Notes under the pieces: generated by a model
The model's input: the letters and a program-made list of their open reading frames with translations, nothing else
What the model was told of the DNA's origin: nothing
Database searches by the model: none
Assembly (NCBI RefSeq): GCF_000023905.1
Contig: NC_013192.1
Coordinates: 620,001-684,000 of the forward strand
From: Leptotrichia buccalis C-1013-b
GTDB taxonomy: Bacteria; Fusobacteriota; Fusobacteriia; Fusobacteriales; Leptotrichiaceae
DNA length: 64,000 nt
Direction: 5' to 3'
Shown: positions 26,915 through 37,614 of the stretch, piece after piece
How the letters are laid out: each line of letters begins with the position of its first letter
Position numbering within the stretch: position 1 is the first letter of the stretch
Position numbers and translations under genes: made by a program

Positions 26915-26979
26915 TTAAAATCGGACTTAAAAAAAACCTGTTAATTTATAATATTTTCTCTTCTTAAGTTCGATTTTAA
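26915..26979 (+). promoter_or_regulatory. Long hairpin in front of lacC
   Basis: Arms TTAAAATCGGACTTAA (26915-26930) and TTAAGTTCGATTTTAA (26964-26979) pair over 16 bp with one G-U; the 3' arm ends one base before AAAGGAG of lacC. TATAAT at 26904-26909 just upstream could give a second transcript start. No T run follows, so this looks like an RNA-processing, stability or translation-control element rather than a terminator. Confidence 0.5.
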
Positions 26980-26995
26980 GAAAGGAGCTAGTTAA

Positions 26996-27934
26996 ATGAT
27001 TTTGACGGTAACGATGAATCCGTCTGTGGATATTTCATATCCCTTGGAGAAATTTAATTTAGATACTGTAAATAGAGTAGTTAAAGTTAGCAAAACACCT
27101 GGTGGAAAAGGGTTAAATGTTACAAGAGTGCTAAAACAGTTAAATGATGAAGTTGTTGCAACTGGACTTATAGGTGGTGCTTTAGGAACAGATATTCAAA
27201 AGAAATTATTAGAAAAAGGGATTAAAAATAATTTTTTTGAAATTTCAGGGGAAACTAGAAATTGTATTGCAATTCTGCACGAGGGAAATCAAACTGAAAT
27301 TTTAGAAAAAGGACCGACTATAACAAAATCTGAAAGTGATAATTTTTTGGAGCATTTTGAGAAATTAGTGAAGAGTAAAGAAATTAAAATTATCGCTATT
27401 TCAGGAAGTTTACCAGATGGATTGGAAATCAACTATTATTCAAAAATGATTGAAATTTGTGAAAAGTATAAAAAATCAGTTGTATTGGACTGTTCTGGAA
27501 AAGCACTGTTAGAAGTTTTAAAAAATGAATATAAACCAAAAGTAATAAAACCTAATACAGAAGAGTTATCACAATTAATTGGAAAAGACGTATCTAAAAA
27601 TCCAGATGAATTAAAAAAAGTTTTAAAAGATAAATTATTTGAAAAAATTGAGTGGATAATCGTTTCGCTCGGAGCAGATGGAGCTTTTGCGAAACACAAT
27701 GATAAATTTTATAAAGTAAATGTGCCTAACATAAAAGTTGTAAATCCTGTAGGTTCTGGAGATTCAACTGTTGCAGGAATAACATCTGCAATTCATGAAA
27801 ATGCGAGTGACCAAGATTTATTGAGAAAAGCAAATGTCCTTGGAATGTTGAATGCAATGGAAAAATTGACAGGATTTGTAAATTTGGAAAATTATGACAA
27901 ATTATTTAATGAAGTAGAAATTTTAGAAATATAA
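26996..27934 (+). CDS. lacC: Tagatose-6-phosphate kinase LacC
   Basis: 312 residues, PfkB carbohydrate-kinase family. The N-terminal [15 protein letters not shown], the [15 protein letters not shown] glycine block and the C-terminal PfkB signature [13 protein letters not shown] (Asp as catalytic base) are present. LacC and 1-phosphofructokinase are close relatives; the placement between lacB and lacD makes tagatose-6-phosphate (to tagatose-1,6-bisphosphate, using ATP) the likely substrate. AAAGGAG is 8 bases ahead of the ATG. A 16-bp hairpin separates it from lacB. Confidence 0.92.
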   Translation: MILTVTMNPSVDISYPLEKFNLDTVNRVVKVSKTPGGKGLNVTRVLKQLNDEVVATGLIGGALGTDIQKKLLEKGIKNNFFEISGETRNCIAILHEGNQTEILEKGPTITKSESDNFLEHFEKLVKSKEIKIIAISGSLPDGLEINYYSKMIEICEKYKKSVVLDCSGKALLEVLKNEYKPKVIKPNTEELSQLIGKDVSKNPDELKKVLKDKLFEKIEWIIVSLGADGAFAKHNDKFYKVNVPNIKVVNPVGSGDSTVAGITSAIHENASDQDLLRKANVLGMLNAMEKLTGFVNLENYDKLFNEVEILEI

Positions 27935-28027
27935 TTTCAAAAATAAAAAGCAATTAACAAAAATATTTATAGAGCAAGGAAGAAAAATCTCTTTGTGAAA
28001 AAGTATAAAAAAACGGAGGAAAAAATA

Positions 28028-29005
28028 ATGAAATTATCAGCACAAAAAAGAAAATATTTAGAAAATTTAAGTGATAAAAATGGCTTTATATCGGCACTAG
28101 CAATTGATCAAAGAGGTGCCTTGAAAAAAATGATAAATAAAAATCAGGAAAAAGAAGCAACTGCTGAACAGATAAAAGAATTTAAAGTATTAGTTTCAAA
28201 ACATTTAACAAAATATTCTTCTTCAATCTTGTTAGATCCTGAATATGGATTGGATGCAGCAAAAGCTAGAGATAAAAATGCGGGATTATTGCTAGCTTAT
28301 GAAAAAACAGGATATGATGCGAATGCAGTTGGAAGATTGCCAGACTGCCTTGTTGAATGGTCAGCTAAAAGGCTAAAAGAAGAAGGGGCAGATGCAGTAA
28401 AATTTTTATTGTATTATGATGTAGATGAAAGTGAAGAAATTAATATTCAGAAAAAAGCATATATGGAAAGAGTAGGAGCTGAATGTGTTGCAGAAGACAT
28501 ACCTTTCTTTTTGGAAATTTTAAGTTACGACTGTAAAATTGACGACAACAGCACAGCAGAATTTGCAAAACTAAAACCAAGAAAAGTTATTGAAGCAATG
28601 AAGGTGTTTTCAGATCCGAGATACAATGTTGATGTTTTAAAAGTGGAAGTTCCTGTAAATATGAAATTTGTAGAAGGGTTTAGCGATGGAGAAACTGTTT
28701 ATACAAAAGAAGAGGCTGCAAATTACTTTAAACTTCAGGAAGAAGCAACATCATTGCCATATATTTACCTAAGCGCTGGAGTAAGTGCAAAACTTTTTCA
28801 GGATACATTAAAATTTGCTCATGATTCAGGTGCTAAATTTAATGGAGTATTGTGTGGAAGAGCGACTTGGGCTAATGGAGTGGAAGTGTTTGCCAAGGAA
28901 GGTGAAAAGGCGACTGTGGAATGGTTGAATACAATTGGAAGAAAGAATATTGAAGAACTGAATGAAGTGGTTGAAAAAACAGCAACATCTTGGAAGGAAA
29001 AATAG
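28028..29005 (+). CDS. lacD: Tagatose-1,6-bisphosphate aldolase LacD
   Basis: 325 residues, class I (Schiff-base) aldolase of the LacD family: [23 protein letters not shown] near the start and [16 protein letters not shown], whose Lys is the probable Schiff-base residue. It cleaves tagatose-1,6-bisphosphate to glyceraldehyde-3-phosphate and dihydroxyacetone phosphate, feeding glycolysis. The start is ATG 28028, because CGGAGG lies 9 bases ahead of it; the longer frame from 27995 contains this ribosome binding site. Confidence 0.94.
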   Translation: MKLSAQKRKYLENLSDKNGFISALAIDQRGALKKMINKNQEKEATAEQIKEFKVLVSKHLTKYSSSILLDPEYGLDAAKARDKNAGLLLAYEKTGYDANAVGRLPDCLVEWSAKRLKEEGADAVKFLLYYDVDESEEINIQKKAYMERVGAECVAEDIPFFLEILSYDCKIDDNSTAEFAKLKPRKVIEAMKVFSDPRYNVDVLKVEVPVNMKFVEGFSDGETVYTKEEAANYFKLQEEATSLPYIYLSAGVSAKLFQDTLKFAHDSGAKFNGVLCGRATWANGVEVFAKEGEKATVEWLNTIGRKNIEELNEVVEKTATSWKEK

Positions 29006-29095
29006 ATTAAAAAATAGTAAATTTAAAAAACAAAATCAGGAATTGAAAAAATATAGTTAGAAAAATAAAAATATTATGTAAAAAGGGAGAGAATT

Positions 29096-29413
29096 ATGAC
29101 TAAAGAAGATGTTACAATGATTGGATTTGAAATAGTAGCTTATGCAGGAGATGCAAGATCTAAATTAATGATTGCATTAAATAAAGCTCAAAATGGAGAG
29201 TTTGAGGAAGCAGAAAAGTTAGTAAAAGAAGCTGAGGAATGTCTGGTTGGTGCTCATAATTCACAAACAGATATTTTAGCTAAAGAAGCGGCTGGAGAAG
29301 ATTTAGAAATGAGTTTTATTATGATTCATGGACAAGATCATTTGATGACAACAATATTATTGAAAGAATTAATGAAACATTTAATAGAATTATATAAAAG
29401 AGGAGCAAAGTAA
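29096..29413 (+). CDS. lacF: PTS lactose-specific IIA component LacF
   Basis: 105 residues, the usual length of the lactose/cellobiose IIA family, all helical. HGQDHLMT places the phosphorylated His at residue 78, the same number as in lactococcal LacF; His82 follows. It takes phosphate from HPr and passes it to the IIB domain of LacE. AGGGAGAG precedes the ATG and its stop directly abuts the lacE ATG, so LacF and LacE are made together. Confidence 0.95.
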   Translation: MTKEDVTMIGFEIVAYAGDARSKLMIALNKAQNGEFEEAEKLVKEAEECLVGAHNSQTDILAKEAAGEDLEMSFIMIHGQDHLMTTILLKELMKHLIELYKRGAK

Positions 29414-31117
29414 ATGAAAAAACTGATTGAATTTATAGAAAAAGGAAAGCCTTTTTTTGAAAAATTATCTCGGAATATATATTTAAGAGCAATTCGTGAT
29501 GGTTTTATAGCTGGTATGCCAGTTATACTATTTTCTAGTATTTTTATCTTAATTGCTTATGTTCCAAATGCTTTTGGATTTTTTTGGCCAAAAAATATAG
29601 AAGCTTTATTAATGAAACCATACAGTTACTCTATGGGAATCTTAGCATTTTTAGTAGCAGGAACAACAGCTAAATCATTAACAGATTCTGTAAATCGTTC
29701 TATGCCAGCAACTAATCAGATTAATTATCTTTCTACACTGTTAGCCTCAATGGTTGGATTGCTGTTATTAGCGGCAGATCCAACTAAAGATGGAATTTCA
29801 ACTGGATTCTTAGGTACAAAAGGACTTTTAACTGCATTTTTAGCAGCATTTATAACTGTAACAATTTATAAATTCTGTGTAAAGAATGAAGTAACTATAA
29901 AAATGCCATCAGAGGTTCCGCCTAATATTTCACAAGTTTTTAAAGATGTAATACCGTTTACTTTATCAATAGTGTTGCTTTATGTTCTTGAGATTCTTGT
30001 GCGTCACTTTATTGGAACAGGAGTTGCAGAAGCAGTAGGTAAACTTTTTGGACCGTTATTTTCAGCGGCAGATGGATATGTAGGAATTACTATTATATTT
30101 GGAGCTTATGCTTTCTTCTGGTTTGTCGGAATTCATGGGCCTTCAATTGTAGAACCTGCTATTGCAGTTGTTACTTATGCTAATATAGATGCAAATTTAA
30201 ACCTTATGAGAGCTGGACAGCATGCAGATAAAATTTTGACTTCAGGAACACAAATGTTCATAGTTACAATGGGAGGAACTGGAGCTACTTTAATTGTGCC
30301 ATTTATGTTTATGTGGCTTTGTAAATCTAAGAGAAATAAAGCTATTGGACGTGCTTCAGCTGTACCGACATTCTTTGGGGTAAATGAACCAATTCTATTT
30401 GGTGCTCCAATTGTATTAAACCCGGTATTCTTTATACCATTTATCTTTGCACCAGTAGTGAATGTGTGGATTTTTAAAATATTTATAGATGTACTTGGAA
30501 TGAACAGTTTTACTGCTAATCTTCCATGGACAACTCCAGGACCATTGGGAATAATACTGGGAACCAATCTTCAGGTATTATCGTTTATTTTAGCGGCACT
30601 TTTAATTGTTGTGGACTTTATTATTTATTATCCATTTATAAAAGTATACGATAAACAAATTCTCGAAGAAGAACGTCTAGGAACTACAAATAACGAATTA
30701 AAAGAAAAAGTCGCCGCAAATTTCAACACTAAAAAAGCAGATAACATTCTTGAAAAAGCTGGTGTTGAAAAAACTGGTGCCGTTAAAAATAATATAACAA
30801 AAGAAACAAATGTGCTTGTATTATGTGCTGGTGGAGGAACAAGTGGACTTTTAGCAAATGCTTTAAATAAGGCAGCAAAGGAATTTGATGTTCCTGTTAA
30901 AGCCGCAGCAGGTGGATATGGTGCACATCGTGAAATACTTCCTGAATTTGATTTAGTTATTCTTGCGCCACAAGTTGCATCAAATTTTGAAGATATGAAA
31001 GCAGAAACTGATAAGTTAGGAATTAAATTAGCAAAAACCGAAGGGGCTCAATATATTAGTTTGACCCGTGACGGTAAAGGTGCATTAGACTTTGTGCAAG
31101 CACAATTTCAAGATTAA
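29414..31117 (+). CDS. lacE: PTS lactose-specific IICB component LacE
   Basis: 567 residues. The first 420 or so form the IIC membrane channel with about ten hydrophobic segments, including [15 protein letters not shown] and [13 protein letters not shown], which bind the sugar. After a linker the IIB domain begins with [16 protein letters not shown], with the phosphorylated Cys at residue 471. It transports lactose and releases lactose-6-phosphate in the cytoplasm. Start is immediately after lacF; AGAGGAG in the end of lacF serves as ribosome binding site. Confidence 0.96.
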   Translation: MKKLIEFIEKGKPFFEKLSRNIYLRAIRDGFIAGMPVILFSSIFILIAYVPNAFGFFWPKNIEALLMKPYSYSMGILAFLVAGTTAKSLTDSVNRSMPATNQINYLSTLLASMVGLLLLAADPTKDGISTGFLGTKGLLTAFLAAFITVTIYKFCVKNEVTIKMPSEVPPNISQVFKDVIPFTLSIVLLYVLEILVRHFIGTGVAEAVGKLFGPLFSAADGYVGITIIFGAYAFFWFVGIHGPSIVEPAIAVVTYANIDANLNLMRAGQHADKILTSGTQMFIVTMGGTGATLIVPFMFMWLCKSKRNKAIGRASAVPTFFGVNEPILFGAPIVLNPVFFIPFIFAPVVNVWIFKIFIDVLGMNSFTANLPWTTPGPLGIILGTNLQVLSFILAALLIVVDFIIYYPFIKVYDKQILEEERLGTTNNELKEKVAANFNTKKADNILEKAGVEKTGAVKNNITKETNVLVLCAGGGTSGLLANALNKAAKEFDVPVKAAAGGYGAHREILPEFDLVILAPQVASNFEDMKAETDKLGIKLAKTEGAQYISLTRDGKGALDFVQAQFQD

Positions 31118-31136
31118 TTAATATATTTAATACTAA

Positions 31137-32573
<1,437 letters not shown>

Positions 32574-32595
32574 AAAATTTATATATTTGAATTTT

Positions 32596-32625
32596 TGTGA
32601 GAGTGTAAAAGCTCTCACATTTTAA
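32596..32625 (+). terminator. Terminator of the lac operon
   Basis: Perfect 8-bp arms TGTGAGAG (32596-32603) and CTCTCACA (32612-32619), then a T-rich tail. Confidence 0.85.
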
Positions 32626-32674
32626 TTTATTTTTGGGTGGTGAAACCCGTAAAATTATTATAACAAAAAAATAC

Positions 32675-32733
32675 TTGACAAAAAACGATTACTATTGTAA
32701 ACTATATAATATAAAAAAAGATTACAAACGTAA
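32675..32733 (+). promoter_or_regulatory. cop promoter with two CopY boxes
   Basis: TTGACA at 32675-32680 and two sites TTACTATTGTAA (32689-32700) and TTACAAACGTAA (32722-32733), both of form TAC-N4-GTA like the cop box TACANNTGTA. TATAAT at 32705-32710 lies between them but is 24 bases from TTGACA, so the -10 is unclear (TAAACT at 32698-32703 has a 17-base spacer). The repressor CopY encoded directly downstream should bind here. Confidence 0.65.
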
Positions 32734-32754
32734 ACATTTAAAGGAGGTAAGAAT

Positions 32755-33222
32755 GTGAAAGAAAACTGCAAAATTGATAAAAAACAGCATATAACCGATG
32801 CAGAATGGGAAGTAATGCGAGTTGTGTGGGCAAATAGCGAAGTTACGAGCAAGTTTGTGACAGAGGTGCTTTGTGAGAAAATGAACTGGAAACAGGCTAC
32901 AATAAAGACGCTGTTGAATCGGCTGCTGGAAAAGAATATTTTGAAAAAGAGGGAAATTGGGAACAAGTATATTTATTCGACGGATTTTACGGAAAAAGAA
33001 GTTGCTAACAATTATATATTGGGAACTTTTGATAAAATTTGTAAAACGAAAGTTGGAGAAATGATTGGGAAAGTTATTGAGAACAGTGAACTGAGTTTTG
33101 ACGACTTGGATTTGATTTTAAAGGCTGTAGAGGAAAAGAGGAAAACGGCTGTGGAAGAAGTTTTGTGTGATTGTGTTGAAGGGCAGTGTAATTGTGAACA
33201 TAATGGGCATAAGCATATTTAA
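32755..33222 (+). CDS. copY: CopY-type copper-responsive repressor
   Basis: 155 residues from GTG 32755 (AAGGAGG 8 bases ahead). Residues 11-80 form the BlaI/MecI/CopY winged helix (ITDAEWEVMRVVWANSEVTSKFV, then ATIKTLLNRLLEKNILKKRE). The C-terminus has C138-x-C140-x4-C145-x-C147, the CopY signature that binds Zn and releases DNA when Cu(I) replaces it, then a His tail (HNGHKH). It represses copY-copA from the two cop-box-like sites upstream. Confidence 0.9.
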   Translation: MKENCKIDKKQHITDAEWEVMRVVWANSEVTSKFVTEVLCEKMNWKQATIKTLLNRLLEKNILKKREIGNKYIYSTDFTEKEVANNYILGTFDKICKTKVGEMIGKVIENSELSFDDLDLILKAVEEKRKTAVEEVLCDCVEGQCNCEHNGHKHI

Positions 33223-33256
33223 AGATATATTGTACTAAATGAAGGAGGAAAAGATT

Positions 33257-35485
33257 ATGACAGAGAAAAATTATACAGTAACTGGAATGAGCTGTGCAGC
33301 TTGTGCTAATGCTGTGGAAAAGGCACTTAATAAAAATAATGATATTAACGCTTCGGTTAATATTGCAACTGAAAAATTGAATATTGAATATGATGAGAAA
33401 AAATATGATTTTGATAAAATTAGGGAAATAGTGAAGTCGGCTGGGTATGGGCTGGTTGAGGATATGACGGAAGATAAAAAGTTGGAACTTTATCAAGAAA
33501 AAATAACAAGTTTGAAAAATCGATTAATTTTGGCAATTATTTTTGTTGTTCCGCTTTTGTATATTTCGATGGGGCATATGCTTGGGGCAACACTTCCTGA
33601 ATTTTTGAATCCCAAGGTAAATCCGCTTAACTTTGCGTTGGCACAGTTTGTGTTGACTTTGCCTATTATTTATGCTGGGAGAGATTTTTTTTCGCATGGA
33701 TTTAAAAATTTAGTAAGAAAATCTCCAACAATGGATTCGTTAATTGCGATTGGAGCGACAGCGGCAGTACTCTATGGAATTTACGCCACTTTTAGAATTG
33801 TAACTGTAGATCCTGAAGCACATATGGATTTATATTATGAATCGGCTGGTACAATCATTACGTTAATCTTGTTTGGAAAACTGCTGGAGGCGAAAACAAA
33901 AGGGCAAACTTCATCGGCGATAAAAAAACTTATCGGACTTCAGCCTAAAAAAGCTAAAATCATTGAAAATGGAGCGGAAAAGGAAGTTCTGATTGAAAAA
34001 TTGAAAGTTGGAGATATTGTAATTGTGAAGCCGGGAGAAAAAATTGCGGTGGATGGAAGGATTGTGGAAGGGGCGACTTCTGTTGATGAGTCAATGTTGA
34101 CAGGAGAAAGTTTGCCGGTAAGCAAAAAAATTGGGGACAAGGTTGTTGGAGGAAGTATTAATAAAAATGGAAGTATCAGATTTGAGGCGACTGAAATTGG
34201 TAAAAATACAGTTTTGTCGCAAATTATAAAACTGGTTGAGGAGGCACAGGGATCAAAGGCTCCGATTTCTCGAATGGCAGATATTGTGGCGGCATATTTT
34301 GTACCAATTGTTATTGGGATTGCGATAATTACAGGAATTGCTTGGTTTCTGAGTGGAAGTGGATTGGTTACTGCGTTGTCGTTTTTCATTGCTGTACTTG
34401 TAATTGCGTGTCCGTGTGCATTGGGACTTGCAACACCTACATCGATAATGGTTGGAACTGGAAAAGGGGCTGAGAACGGTATTCTTATAAAAAGCGGGGA
34501 AGCTCTTGAAACAGCACATAAAATTAAAACTATTGTCTTTGACAAGACTGGTACGATTACGAAAGGAAAGCCTGTACTGACTGATTTGATTGCTTATGGA
34601 AATTATAACGAGAATGAATTGTTAAAAATTACTGCAAGTGTAGAAAATGATTCAGAGCATCCATTGGCAGAAGCAATCGTAAATGAAGCAAAAGAGAAAA
34701 ATATTGAAATTAAGCCGTATGAAAAATTTAGGGCAATGCCAGGTTATGGTATTCGTGCTACATTTGAAGGCAAAGAAGTGCAAATTGGAAATAGAAAACT
34801 TATGGAAAATCGAAAAATTAATGTGGAAATTTCTCAAAAAGATTATGATATTCTGTCGAATGAAGGAAAAACACCAATGTATATTTCAATTGATAACGAA
34901 TTGGCGGGACTTGTTGCAGTTGCAGATGTTATCAAGGAAACAAGTAAGGAAGCTATAGAAAAACTGAAAAAAATGGGAATTAAGACAATAATGCTAACTG
35001 GAGATAACGAAAAAACTGCGAAATTTATCGCAAAACAAGTGGGAATAGATGATGTGATTTCAGAAGTACTGCCTTATCAGAAATCTCAAAAAGTAAAGGA
35101 ACTTCAAGAAAAAGATGAATTTGTTGCAATGGTTGGAGACGGAATTAACGATTCACCAGCACTGGCTCAGGCAAACGTTGGAATTGCGATAGGAAATGGA
35201 ACGGATGTTGCGATAGAATCGGCTGATATTGTCTTAATTAGAAACGATTTGAGAGATGTTGCAGGTGCAATAGCATTAAGTAAAGTGACAATCACAAATA
35301 TAAAGGAAAATCTGTTTTGGGCATTCTTTTATAATGTACTGGGAATTCCATTTGCCGCTGGAATATTTTATGCATTTTTCAATGGACCAAAATTGGATCC
35401 GATGATAGCGGCTTTTGCAATGTCATTTAGTTCAGTGTCTGTTTTGGGAAATGCTTTGAGATTGAAATTTTTTAAAGTGAAGTAA
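33257..35485 (+). CDS. copA: Copper-exporting P1B-type ATPase CopA
   Basis: 742 residues from ATG 33257 (GAAGGAGG 9 bases upstream). One N-terminal heavy-metal domain (GMSCAACA, Cys13 and Cys16), eight membrane segments, CPC at residues 385-387 in the transport site, the phosphorylated Asp429 in DKTGTIT, and [13 protein letters not shown] in the hinge. It pumps Cu(I) out of the cytoplasm with ATP. Only one metal-binding domain is present and no copZ chaperone gene adjoins. It follows copY by 34 bases. Confidence 0.94.
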   Translation: MTEKNYTVTGMSCAACANAVEKALNKNNDINASVNIATEKLNIEYDEKKYDFDKIREIVKSAGYGLVEDMTEDKKLELYQEKITSLKNRLILAIIFVVPLLYISMGHMLGATLPEFLNPKVNPLNFALAQFVLTLPIIYAGRDFFSHGFKNLVRKSPTMDSLIAIGATAAVLYGIYATFRIVTVDPEAHMDLYYESAGTIITLILFGKLLEAKTKGQTSSAIKKLIGLQPKKAKIIENGAEKEVLIEKLKVGDIVIVKPGEKIAVDGRIVEGATSVDESMLTGESLPVSKKIGDKVVGGSINKNGSIRFEATEIGKNTVLSQIIKLVEEAQGSKAPISRMADIVAAYFVPIVIGIAIITGIAWFLSGSGLVTALSFFIAVLVIACPCALGLATPTSIMVGTGKGAENGILIKSGEALETAHKIKTIVFDKTGTITKGKPVLTDLIAYGNYNENELLKITASVENDSEHPLAEAIVNEAKEKNIEIKPYEKFRAMPGYGIRATFEGKEVQIGNRKLMENRKINVEISQKDYDILSNEGKTPMYISIDNELAGLVAVADVIKETSKEAIEKLKKMGIKTIMLTGDNEKTAKFIAKQVGIDDVISEVLPYQKSQKVKELQEKDEFVAMVGDGINDSPALAQANVGIAIGNGTDVAIESADIVLIRNDLRDVAGAIALSKVTITNIKENLFWAFFYNVLGIPFAAGIFYAFFNGPKLDPMIAAFAMSFSSVSVLGNALRLKFFKVK

Positions 35486-35501
35486 TATTTCGAAAAATAG
35501 G

Positions 35502-35530
35502 TTGAATTTATCCTATATTTATGATATTAT
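35502..35530 (+). promoter_or_regulatory. Promoter of the phd-doc pair
   Basis: TTGAAT (35502-35507), 17 bases and TATTAT (35525-35530) with extended TGA. Short inverted arms ATAGG/CCTAT (35497-35501, 35512-35516) overlap the -35 and could be bound by the antitoxin. Confidence 0.55.
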
Positions 35531-35551
35531 ACTTTACAAGAGGTGAGTAAT

Positions 35552-35809
35552 ATGAAAGTAGAATTAGACAACTTAGTTTCGATGAAGGAAGCTAATCAAA
35601 ATTTTTCTAAAGTAGCAAGAATGGTCGATAAAGATGGAGCTGTTGTTATTTTAAAGAATAATATTCCAAAATATATTTTAGTCGATTACAATTTAACAAA
35701 AGAAGTTGAGAAAAAGCCAGTAAAATTTGCGGAAGATAATGAACTGGAAATGGTTTCTTCTAAGATTTTAAAAAAATATAAAAAAACATTTGAGGAATTG
35801 GCGAAATGA
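35552..35809 (+). CDS. Phd/YefM-family antitoxin
   Basis: 85 residues. The N-terminal VSMKEANQNFSKVARMVDKDGAVVILKNNIPKYILVDY is the Phd/YefM DNA-binding fold; the charged C-terminal half would wrap around and inhibit the toxin. ATG 35552 is chosen over GTG 35543 because AGAGGTGA lies just upstream of it. The stop overlaps the toxin start by four bases (ATGA), as is usual for such pairs. It should also autoregulate the operon. Confidence 0.88.
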   Translation: MKVELDNLVSMKEANQNFSKVARMVDKDGAVVILKNNIPKYILVDYNLTKEVEKKPVKFAEDNELEMVSSKILKKYKKTFEELAK

Positions 35810-36180
35810 TTCTTTTGTCCAAGAAACAAATAATAAAACTTCATTCTGAATTAGTAAAAGAGTTTGGAGGAATTGACGGTATTAGGGATAAAGGTTTAAT
35901 TGAGAGTTCGATAAGTAATGTTTATCAATCTTACTTTGGAGTTGAGAAATATCCAACAATAGAAGAAAAAGCTGCAAGATTATGTTATAGTTTTATCAAA
36001 AATCATGCTTTTTTAGATGGAAATAAGAGAATCGGAATTTATGTTATGATGGTTCTCCTTGAATTAAATGGAATTAGTTTAAGTTGTTCTGATGATGAAC
36101 TTACAGAATTGGGATTAAAAATAGCAGATTCTAGTATAGGATATTCTGAAATTCTTGAATTTATCTATAGATTTCAATGA
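35806..36180 (+). CDS. doc: Doc-type toxin (Fic/Doc family)
   Basis: 124 residues, the usual Doc length. HAFLDGNKR (His67 to Arg75) is the Fic/Doc catalytic motif HxFxxGNKR with which Doc phosphorylates EF-Tu and stops translation. The N-terminal LHSELVKEFGGIDGIRDKGLIESSI is also typical of Doc. The motif is intact, so the toxin should be active. Translated by coupling from the antitoxin gene; a terminator follows. Confidence 0.92.
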   Translation: MILLSKKQIIKLHSELVKEFGGIDGIRDKGLIESSISNVYQSYFGVEKYPTIEEKAARLCYSFIKNHAFLDGNKRIGIYVMMVLLELNGISLSCSDDELTELGLKIADSSIGYSEILEFIYRFQ

Positions 36181-36211
36181 TGATGATAAATAATATTAAG
36201 TATTTTTAAAT

Positions 36212-36241
36212 AAGGCTGTTCTGAAATGAGCAGTCTTTTTA
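36212..36241 (+). terminator. Terminator of the phd-doc pair
   Basis: Arms AAGGCTGTTC (36212-36221) and GAGCAGTCTT (36228-36237), 10 bp with two G-U, followed by T residues. Confidence 0.8.
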
Positions 36242-36354
36242 TTAAATTGAAAATTTACTATTGACAATTTTGAAAATTTATATTAAAATAAATTGTAATG
36301 ATTACAAAATTAAATATATTATTATAAAATTAAATAAAATTTGGAGGTAGGAAA

Positions 36355-37338
36355 ATGGATTTTAGCTTGAATCTTGGTGCTTTGGATGAAGGGAAACTGG
36401 TAAAAATTGATGAAAATAAACTTTATGATGTGACTGTGATTGGTTCTGGACCTGCGGCTGTTTCTGCGGCAATTTATGCAGCTAGAAAGGGTCTTAATGT
36501 GGCAATGGTTGGAGTGAAAATTGGAGGACAAGTTCTTGATACAAATGAAATTGAGAATATTATTGGAACTGTTTCGACAACTGGAGCTAAATTTGCAGAA
36601 ACATTGGAAAAACATTTAAAAGAACATGAAATTGCATTTAAAGAAGGGCATCTAGTAAAAGAGATTAAGGAAGATGGAAAAGATAAACTTTTGATGACTG
36701 ATGATGGAAAAAGTTATAAAACAAAAACAGTTATTGTAGCAACTGGAGCAAAACCTAGAAGTTTGAACATTCCAGGAGAAGCTGAATATGTTGAAAGGGA
36801 GTTCATTACTGCTCGACTTCGCGACGGACCTTTTTATAAAGGATTGAATGTAGCTGTAATTGGTGGAGGAAATTCAGGTGTGGAAGCGGCACTTGACTTG
36901 TCTGGAATCGCAAAATCAGTTACATTAATTGAATTTATGCCTGAATTAAAGGCGGATAAAGTTTTACAGGAAAAATTGGCTGAACAATCAAATATAAAAA
37001 CTATTTTAAATTCCGCAACAGTTAAAGTAAATGGAAATGAATTTGTGGAAAGTATTGTTTATAAAAGTAGAGAAACTGATGAAGAGAAAACATTGAATGT
37101 GGAAGGGATGTTTGTAGAGATTGGACTGTCGCCAAGAAGCGAAGTTGTAAAAGACTTGGTTGAAACAAATAAAATTGGAGAAATTGTAATTAATCCTGAA
37201 AATAATTCAACTTCTGTAGCTGGAATCTTCGCAGCTGGAGATGTTACTAGTATCAGACAAAAACAAATAATTATCGCAATGGGGGAAGGTGCAAAAGCAG
37301 CACTTGGAGCGTTTGAATATTTAATAACAAAGTACTAA
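36355..37338 (+). CDS. Thioredoxin reductase/AhpF-like flavoprotein lacking its CxxC
   Basis: 327 residues with both nucleotide-binding signatures: VIGSGPAAVSAA near 29 for FAD and VIGGGNSGVEAA near 166 for NAD(P)H, plus GIFAAGDV near the C-terminus. The fold is that of thioredoxin reductase and the AhpF flavin part. The redox-active CxxC that should precede DGPFYKG is replaced by A153-R-L-R156. The DNA explains this: one G missing at 36797-36799 and one C extra at about 36820 shift a 7-8-codon stretch; undoing both gives GVHYCSTCDGPF, a normal active site. The protein as read should bind flavin and NAD(P)H but not reduce disulfides. It could be a sequencing artefact or a real inactivation. 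GGAGG precedes the ATG. Confidence 0.85.
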   Translation: MDFSLNLGALDEGKLVKIDENKLYDVTVIGSGPAAVSAAIYAARKGLNVAMVGVKIGGQVLDTNEIENIIGTVSTTGAKFAETLEKHLKEHEIAFKEGHLVKEIKEDGKDKLLMTDDGKSYKTKTVIVATGAKPRSLNIPGEAEYVEREFITARLRDGPFYKGLNVAVIGGGNSGVEAALDLSGIAKSVTLIEFMPELKADKVLQEKLAEQSNIKTILNSATVKVNGNEFVESIVYKSRETDEEKTLNVEGMFVEIGLSPRSEVVKDLVETNKIGEIVINPENNSTSVAGIFAAGDVTSIRQKQIIIAMGEGAKAALGAFEYLITKY

Positions 37339-37374
37339 TAAAATAACATAGATAAAATATTTTAAAAATGAATA

Positions 37375-37412
37375 AAAAAAGAAGTTACTTTTATAATAGC
37401 TTCTTTTTTTGT
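37375..37412 (+). terminator. Terminator of the flavoprotein gene
   Basis: Arms AAAGAAG and CTTCTTT around an AT-rich loop, then a T run; it ends just before MITE-like copy B. Confidence 0.65.
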
Positions 37413-37423
37413 TTTTATTAAAA

Positions 37424-37578
37424 TAGGCTGTGTCTGAAAACTCGAAATCTATGTTATTTTTAATGTTTTTTTGATTTTATAAATTATACAAATCACGATA
37501 AAATCAGTGTTTATTATTTTTGATTTTGAAAAAATTTATTAAAAATTCATCATTTTGAGAGTTTTCAGACACGCCCTA
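37424..37578 (-). mobile_element. MITE-like element, copy B (inverted)
   Basis: 155 bp with the same terminal repeats as copies A and C but in the opposite orientation; the reverse complement of its interior follows copy A almost base for base (for instance the shared segment AAAATCAAAAATAATAAACA). It sits between the flavoprotein terminator and the 3' end of mgtE, damaging neither. Confidence 0.8.
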
Positions 37579-37614
37579 ATTTAAAACTTAAAAATCTTAG
37601 ACTTGAATTATTTT

